Source: Halictus rubicundus (lineage: Eukaryota; Arthropoda; Insecta; Hymenoptera; Halictidae). From it: a stretch of DNA of 64,000 nt. This document shows, one piece after another, positions 52,401-61,400 of this stretch. The translations under genes and the position numbers were made by a program. Position 1 is the first letter of the stretch; each line of letters starts with the position of its first letter. The DNA is taken from contig NC_135149.1 in assembly GCF_050948215.1 (NCBI RefSeq), positions 930,001 to 994,000 of the forward strand, given 5' to 3'. Under the pieces are notes generated by a model, which saw nothing but the letters and a program-made list of their open reading frames with translations, was not told where the DNA came from and made no database searches.

Positions 52401-55400
52401 GTTATATGTACAGTGAAGTCTGTATTGTTGATACTTTTTGTTGGATATATTTCAAAGTTTGCGTTTGTGTGTGTGTGTGAGGTCGTCACCGACCGGTACG
52501 ATGTTTGGGTTTACTCGGTTGATGGGTGTACTTGTGTGCGTGTGTGTTGGTGTACGGACGTTAGATATAGAATTTCGTATAGCTGAGGCGCACTGACAGT
52601 TACGATTTGTACGCGTCTAAATACGCATCGATAGATCGGTCGGCTTATCAAACGAAAAACCCCCTCAACAGGTTATGGGCCCAGGGCGATAAATCCTGTG
52701 TCGAAAGTGAATAATTACAAAAACGTGCGTCAAAAGGTGCGGAAAAGTGATCGGTGGATAGGTTCGAAGAGGCCCCAAGATGACGTCGTCCGCATTCAGT
52801 ATTAAACCACTCACAAAGGATAACTATGAAAGTTGGGCAATGCAGATGGAAGCCGTGGCAATAAAGAACGGTACCTGGAAGCATGTGAGCGGAAAAATAT
52901 GTAGACCGGTAGTCAAAGCGGGAGCAGAAGAGCAGAAGTCCAGGCTAGATCGAGAAAAATGGGACGATGACGACGCCAAAGCGAGGGCAGACTTGATAAT
53001 TGCAATTGATCCAAGCTTATTGCGATTAGTGAAAGGGTTGAATACAGCTACGGAAGTGTAGTGCAGATTGAAGTCAGAATTTGCATCGACAGGGCCAGTC
53101 AAAAGGGCGAGCTTGCTGAAGCGTATTTCAACGTTCAAGATGGCCGAAGACGACGATTTCCGAACACAACTAATGGAGTTCTTCGACGTCACAGCGCAAT
53201 TGGAATCGATGGACATTCCCATAAATCAGGAGTTGCTGTCGTATATGCTATTGAACAGTCTGCCGCCGAGTTTCAATATGCTGAAATGTTCAATGGAGTC
53301 GCGAGACACAGTACCGAAACCAGAGACTATAAGACAGAAAGTTCTAGAAGAATTCGATTCGAGAACGCAACGGCAGAACGACGAAAAGTCTGAAGCAATG
53401 TGGGCACGAGGAGGCAGGGGAAGGTTTCAAAATGGCCAAAGCGGTCGACAGAACGGTAACTCCCGCCAAATGACAGAAAATAAAGCGAAAGAAAACAAGA
53501 TGTTCAAATTCAAATGCTTTAAGTGTCATTGTGTCGGTCACAGAGCTGCCGAGTGTCCTAAAAAAGGTTCGCCCGGGAATACACAGCGCGAATCGTCATC
53601 GAAAGCCGAGGTCGTGGGGGACGCGTTTCAAAGTATAGCACTAGAAGAGTTGCTAGGTGCGAAGGACAATGCTTGTGTTAGACGCTGGTGTTTGGACAGT
53701 GGCTGTACATCGCATATGTGTAACGATGTAAATATCCTTCGAGAATGTACGAGTACGAAGAAGGATAAGCTGTTGTTAGCAAGTAACGCCCAAATAGACG
53801 TTGACGCGCGGGGTACGGCGTGTGTTGTTACCACGGAAGGAGAACAGAAGAAGTTCGTGAAACTTAACGACGTGTTGTTGGTGAAAGAGTTACGCACGAA
53901 TCTGCTGTCAGTAGCGAAGATTACAGATCATGGATACACTGTTCTATTCGAAAAAGAAAGAGCAATAGTGCGCGGAAGGGACAGAGATATAAAACTCGTC
54001 GCTAAGCGCGAAGGAAATTTATATTATTTCCGTGAGAAGTTAGAGCAGGCAAATCTTGTAAACAATCGTACTGTCAGCGTAGATGTGTGGCATCGTAGAT
54101 TAGGCCATTTAAATGTGCGTGACGTTTTTGAACTGTCGAAAAGGGGGCTAGCAACCGGGATAAACATTAAGAGTGAAAAACAATCACAGCCGTGCGATGT
54201 GTGTATGCGCGGGAAAATGACAGTGTTGCCGTTTCCAAAAGGGTCGCAGAGAAGCTCAGAAGTGTTGAATATAGTGCATTCTGACGTGTGGGGACCGGCT
54301 AGGACAGAGTCGTTCAAGCGTGCAAGATACTTTGTCACTTTTATTGATGATCACAGTCGGTGGTGTGAGGTGATTTTTCTTCAAAATAAGAGCGACGTGT
54401 TACAAGCATTTAAAGAGTACAAATCGCGAGTTGAGAATCAGACTGGTAAACGAATAAAGTGTCTGATGACGGACAATGGACGGGAGTATTGTAACCGAGA
54501 ATTCGATAAGTTTTTAAAGGAAAACGGTATTTCTCGGCGGTTGACAGTGACTCATACGCCGCAGCAGAACGGCGTTGCTGAGCGTAAGAACCGAACTCTC
54601 GTGGAAACAGCACGTTGTTTGCTAGTGCAAACAGGACTAAAACATGCTTTCTGGGCTGAAGCGCTTGCCGCATCGAATTATTTGAGAAACAGGTGTCCGA
54701 CAGCAAGTCTGAAAGGTCATACTCCGTATGAGTATTGGCATAAGTGTATACCGGACGTGAGCGGTCTGCGGGCGTATGGAGCAAAAGCATACGTCCTGCG
54801 AAAGGAGCCTGGTAGGGGAAAATTCGAACCCAAGGCGAAAGAAGGCGTCCTGGTGGGATACTCTGAAGAATCCAAAGGGTATCGAGTGTACGTTCCTGAA
54901 GACAACAAGGTTGTGGTGACCAGGGACGTGAGATTCGTTGAAGAAGGGTCGACAGAAGAGTTGGCTGAGAGGGAAGACGCCAACGAATCCACGGATCAGT
55001 TCGACGAAGAAGAAGATAGAGTTGAGATACAGATGAACTCGAACGACAACGGTGAACAACCTGTAATGAGAGACAATCCGTCCGTGCCGCAGGTTATAGT
55101 AGATTCGCCCGTAGGACCATCGGCGAGGTCGGGTGCAACGCGAGGAGTTGGAAGGCCAAGAATAGTGCGTTCAGGCAGTAGAGGAAGACCGAGAAAAATA
55201 TATCAAACGAGATCGGCTCCTAGTGAGACAAGAGCGCATGAAGAAGAGACCGATGAGCCTGGTGATGTGCCAAGGCAAAGCCAATCCGATTTAGAGGATG
55301 AAGTGTTCATAGATGCGGCAGATGGTGATACTCGAGCGATAGAGATCGCGAATATAGCTGATCTGTCAGTGACGAGTGGTTGGAGGCCATTGCCGAAGAA

Positions 55401-58400
55401 ATAAGGGCGCTGATAAAGCATAATACGTGGACACTGGTAGAGCGACCTAAAGGAAGGAAGGTCATCACGTGTAGAATAGTTCTGCGAAACAAAATGAAAC
55501 CGGATGGGAGCTTGGACCGCAGGAAGGCGAGAGTCGTAGCAAGAGGATTCACTCAGCGTGAAGGAATCGACTTTGCTGAAACGTTCGCGCCGGTGGCTCG
55601 CTTAGATTCCGTGAGATTGCTGATGGCTTTGGCAGCGAGAGAGAATCTACAAGTCTTTCAGTTAGATGTGGCAACTGCGTACCTGAATGGAGAGCTGGAC
55701 GAGGAGATCTTCATGGAGACACCAGAGTACATCGAAGAAGCGCTTGGTGAAATAGTGCGTAAAGATGGCAAGAATAGTGAAATTGGTGCGAAAGCATGCG
55801 AAATGCTTCGTGAGCTACGAAAAGGTGAAAAAGTGTGTCGGTTAAACAAAGCGTTGTACGGCTTACGTCAAGCTGGTCGCCAATGGAACAAAAAATTTGA
55901 CAGAGTGCTTAGAAACATGGACTTGAAATCGGCCGTGAACGACACATGTTTGTATTTTGGTACGAATGAGAGGGAATGCACGTTTTTAGTTGTGTATGTC
56001 GACGACATTTTGTACGCGTCGAATTGCGAGAAACGATTGCGAGAAATTCGAGCGGGATTGAGCAGGGCGTTCGATATTAAAGATTTAGGCCTTGCGAGTT
56101 GTTGTCTGGGTATTGAGATTGAGCAAAAGGCCGGTGAAATTAAGATGAGTCAAACGGGATATGTGAGAGACGTATTAAAAAAATTTGGTATGGATGAGTC
56201 GAGACCCGTGAATACACCGAGCGAGCCGCGAGAAAATCTACCGATCGGAGTTCCGCGAACCGATGAGACCCAAAAAGAAAGACCATATAGACAGTTAATA
56301 GGTTCGTTGATGTACTTAGCCGTTGCGACGAGGCCTGACATCGCGTTTACTGTAAATAGGTTAGCGCAATTTAATGCGAAGTATGGGGAAGAACATTGGG
56401 CAGCAGCAAAGCGTGTGTTGCGATATTTGCGAGGTACACACAATCAAGGGCTTGTGTACAGGAAAAATGAGCTCAAAATAATCGGTTACTCGGACGCGGA
56501 CCACGCGGCGGATGTGAGAGACAGAATATCGTATACGGGATATTTGTTTGTATTGAGTGGCGCGGCGATTACATGGCGATCTTGTAAACAGAAGACTGTC
56601 GCGATCTCGACAACAGAAGCTGAGTACGTAGCGTTATCAGAGGCAACTAGAGAAGCAATTTATTTGCGAAATTTAATGCTTGAAATAAAAATGCCTGAGT
56701 TGTCATGTGTAACGATTGGGACTGATAATCGTGGAGCAAAAGCAATTGCGGAAAACGCGATCTATCATTCGAGGACGAAACACATTGCAACGAGATATCA
56801 TTTCGTTCGTCAAGCGATTAAAGAAAAGAAATTAAATCTGGTGTACACACCAACAGATGAAATGCCTGCTGATATGCTTACAAAGCCATTGCCGGGGCCA
56901 GCGCATTTTAAACACATGTCAGGCATGGGGATGAGTGATTGTTAGAAATAAGAAAACGTCAAATTTGAAGAAGGCGTGTTGGATATATTTCAAAGTTTGC
57001 GTTTGTGTGTGTGTGTGTGAGGTCGTCACCGACCGGTACGATGTTTGGGTTTACTCGGTTGATGGGTGTACTTGTGTGCGTGTGTGTTGGTGTACGGACG
57101 TTAGATATAGAATTTCGTATAGCTGAGGCGCACTGACAGTTACGATTTGTACGCGTCTAAATACGCATCGATAGATCGGTCGGCTTATCAAACGAAAAAC
57201 CCCCTCAACACTTTTTTCTTTTTTTTTTTTCATGTAGCGCACAACTTTGTTTGATATGCATTTTAAACTACGTCACGCATTGATTATCGAAAAAATTATC
57301 ATTTTATAATATTAATAGAATTATTCGCTTACAGGTTGTTTAATCTTTTATGGTTCTGAAATATAATTTTCCTATGGATTACTAAGAAACTAGTCTTTCT
57401 TGCCATTTCTAAATAATACAAACATTGGAGGCTTTAATCAATGATTGAGTTGATCCATATAAGAGTTTATTCATACAAGATTTATAGTATACGTTTCTTA
57501 TTTATCAATGAAATACTTACCAAATTATTTTTTTACAATATAAGTACTCTAAAATCAGATATTTCGCAAATAACAAATCACCATCTGAAAAATCTATTTT
57601 TTTATAAAGTACAATCTGCCTTGAAATCAGGTACAACAAACCAAGGTCACATCCGTCCTGTCCGAACCACAACGTGCCTTACTGTCGACTATCACCGCTG
57701 GTCACGAGGTGATCCATATTGCGGAGACCGAGCTGTCCTGCAAGGCCTCGTTGCCCGAGCTGGGTACGGATCCAGCCTCTTTGAAATGGATCGAACAGAC
57801 CATAGATACGCACAAGCAGAACGTCGGCTCGCAAATCGCGGCGATGAACGCCGCGACAGCGCAGGTTGTTACTTTGACATCCGGCCCAGCCGACGACGTC
57901 GATCACACCGCTGTAGGAGCAGCAATCACCACAATCGCCAACAACCTGCCCGAGATGACGAAGGGGGTCCGGATGATCGCTGCCCTCATGGAGGACGACA
58001 CTTCCGGCGACAGGCTCCTGGATGCCGCTAGGAAACTTTGCTCGGCATTCTCTGATTTACTGAAAGCTACCGAGCCCGAGACCAAAGAGGTACGTTTACT
58101 TATCGAGACGCTGATAAACTGTTTTTGTTATCTGTGTCTTGAAGTCTCAAGAGCTGGCCGTGCTATTTGCGAAGTTACCTGAAGTCGCCATTTCAGACTA
58201 CGAAAAGATTCGCTCTTCTTGAACTGCATAAAATCCGCAGTCTAGTTTCCAAACTTGTACATGAAATTTGGTGACAATTAATAAGCAAATTATATGTAAA
58301 TTTTCTATGCTGTGCACTAAATTTCTCTGTGGAATGTACATTGTAAATTTAATATCTGGTAGGTTCTCGATCGCGTAACGAGTGTGGTATTTAATATCAG

Positions 58401-61400
58401 ATACGAGATAAGGAACCAACATTTAAGTGTCTGAAATATACGAGACAGGATCTCTGATAAAAAGTTATCATACAATTTTATTTAAAAAGAATACTAACAA
58501 AAGACAGATTTCCAATAAAAGTTTAAACTATACTTTTCTGTACAGCCTTTCTACATAATGGCTTGTATCTACGATAAATACGTAAGCACTGTCACGATTC
58601 TATTTTGACATCGATTCTATTTTACTTTGATTTCATACAATGTGCATAGAGGGTCGACTAGATATAGCTTCTTAAACATGTTTTCACACATTTTGATTTT
58701 CAAACGACACTAATGCAACCTATTTTATTATTATTTTCGAAAGAAATCATTATACACTAAATGTTACGAGATTTGTTTAGTTGAATCTTGAGTTCCTTAA
58801 GCTTTAAACAAAAGAATCGCAAGTTTGGGTACATTTGCATCATCTATGAGAATTAACAGGATAAATAAAATAAGATTTGTTCATTCGAATAATTACGATA
58901 AATTGATTTCAATATTACTGAACGAAACATGTGTGCCCAAACTTCCACACAATAATAATTTATTCTAGAGTAGAAAATCATGTATGCACACGACGACACC
59001 TTACTTATATGTATTTCATTTTTCGCGTTAGCAATGTCTACTTGAAACTTAAGGGGTCATTTTGGTATGGCGTTTTCGAACACTGAAATTCTTCCTATGG
59101 TACATAAGTTACTCAAAGGAAAACTGAAATTGAATAAAGCAATTTTCCTGCATAGATTTTATATACAACAATTAACAGAAAAATGATTAGAACCATAGTT
59201 CAATTCATTGAGATCGAGAAAATGTCTCAAAGTTTACTTAATTTTTCTACCGCCACGCCAGAATCATTTCTTAACAATAACCTCCCTAAAACTAATTATT
59301 CGTATGTACCTTCCAGCCGAGACAGAGCCTGCTTAACGCTGCGTCTCGCGTGGGCGAGGCTTCGCATCAAGTATTAACAACCATTGGAGAAGAGAATGAC
59401 TCGAACCGGGAGCTACAGGACATGTTGCTCGCTCTGGCAAAGGCGGTAGCTAACTCGACTGCCGCGTTGGTGCTCAAAGCGAAGAACATAGCAGCCACTT
59501 GCGAAGATTCAGCAACACAAAACCGCGTGATATCCGCTGCCACGCAATGTGCCCTAGCTACGTCGCAGCTGGTAGCGTGTGCCAAGGTCGTGGCACCAAC
59601 CCTACAATCCCCAGCTTGCCAGACGCAGCTGATGAACGCCGTCAGAGAAGTGACAAGAGCAGTCGAAGGTTTGGTCGAAGTGTGCAACGAGACCTGTAAC
59701 GACGACAACCTCCTGAAAGAACTGAGCGCAGCAGCCGCCGAAGTCAGCAGGACCTTGAACGACCTGCTGAACCACATAAAGACAGCCACGAGAGGAGAAC
59801 GTGCCAAAGAGACAGTGCAAGAGGGAGCGGTAGAGACGATACTGGTAGCAACGGATAAGCTGTTTGCCAGCACTGGAGACGCCGGCGAGATGGTCAGGCA
59901 GGCGAGGGTAGTCGGTCAAGCAACCGCCCAATTGATCCAGAGCATAAAAGGCGAGGCAGAGAGGCAGACAGACTCGGAGCAGCAGTGTCGACTATTGGCT
60001 GCAGCGAAAGTGCTAGCTGACGCCACTGCGAAGATGGTGGAGGCAGCCAGACAGTGCGCTAGCAGTCCCCATGACGCCAAGATGCAGGACCAATTGCGCC
60101 AGGCTGCGGAGGAGCTCAGAGCAGCGACAACCGCGGCTGCCACTCCGGCTTTGAGGAGGAAATTGATCGTTAGGTTGGAAGCTTGCGCTAAACAGGCTGC
60201 TTCTACCGCTACTCAATGCATTGCTGCTACTGCCGGAGTCGCGCACCACAACACTAACCCGTCTAGTCAGAAGGAATTAACCGCAGAATGCCAAACCATG
60301 ATGCAGCAAATACCACACCTAGTGGCAGGCGTGAAGGGTACACAAGCGCAGCCAGATAACTCCACGGCACAATTGAACCTGATCGACGCGTCCGAACAGT
60401 TCCTGCAGCCTGGAAACTCTGTAGTCAAATCCGCTAGAGCGGTCCTACCAACAGTCACTGATCAAGCCTCGGCATTGCAGTTGAACAACACCTCTCAGCA
60501 GTTGGGCACTACTTTGACGGACTTGAGGTCTGCTGTGACTCGTGCTAGAGAAGCCTGCGGCGGTTTAGAGCTGGACGCTGCTGAGGAATTAATCAACAGT
60601 CTGAAGGACGAGTTGGCCGAGTTTTATAGAGCTGTCGAAGCCGCGTCCTTGAGACCCCTACCGGACGAGACCACGGAATCCACCGCTCTTCGGTTGGGCG
60701 CTACCTCGAAGAATGTCGGATTCGCGATGGCTCGACTCTTGTCTGCTGCCAAACAAGGAAACGAGAATTACACCGGAAGCGCCGCCAGAGAGACAGCCTC
60801 TTTGTTGAAGGACCTGACTTATGCTGTTCGAGGCGTGGCCGCCACGTCGGATCAACCTGAAACGCAGAAGAAGGTGCTGATGACGGCGGATGACGTTGTC
60901 CTGAAGTCGCTGTGCCTTGTCAAAGAAGCCAGACGAGCCCTGAAGATGCCAGATAATCCTGATAACGAAGCTAACTTGGCTTCCGTTGCTAAAGACGTGT
61001 CGAACTCTTTGAACAAGTGCGTCTCCTGCTTACCTGGTCAGAGAGACGTCGACAATGCGATCAAGAATATCGAGGACATGACGCAAGTGCTCTGCATGAA
61101 CGAATACCCGCAAACCAACAAGAGTTATGGGTGAGTTTGTTTGTGTCTTTGATAAAGGCGTTGTTATCTTGAAGTGCGATAGTTTCTTACCTCATTGGTT
61201 CTCGTTTCAATTATCGTTTGCTGACATACATTTGAATGGTTAGCGATAATTGTTAGTAAATTTGAATGACTGTTGGCATTGAGTGTTGAAACATGTTACT
61301 TCAAAAATCTATCAATATTTAGAAGATTTGGAATTAATGGTCAAAGATAACCGTTTTTAGATTCAACAACCATTTCATATTTTCATTTATCGGCACTATT

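Larger units (their letters stand above)
52439..57210 (+). mobile_element. Complete Ty1/copia LTR retrotransposon in talin intron 6
   Basis: A 4772-bp element in the same orientation as talin. The LTRs are 232 bp (52439-52670) and 234 bp (56977-57210), each TGTTGG...CAACA. They differ only in the number of GT units (six against seven). The 5-bp target duplication CTTTT lies at 52434-52438 and 57211-57215. Behind the left LTR is a copia-type primer site. Domain order is Gag, protease, integrase, reverse transcriptase, RNase H, which defines copia as opposed to gypsy. The near-identity of the LTRs indicates a very recent insertion. Two breaks interrupt the coding frame (in-frame TAG at 53059; frameshift near 55362-55379), so this copy is not expected to make a full polyprotein by itself. 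Confidence 0.97.

Noticed and set aside
55340..55410. Programmed -1 frameshift for copia Pol
   Set aside because: No slippery heptamer in the overlap, and the family normally has one frame; kept as a test in the findings only.
56935..57126. ORF across the right LTR
   Set aside because: It is a translation of the LTR's GT tract and flanks, repeated identically in the left LTR.
59367..60458. Antisense ORFs across talin exon 8
   Set aside because: Shadow frames caused by the codon composition of the Ala/Ser/Thr-rich rod; the + strand frame is conserved talin.
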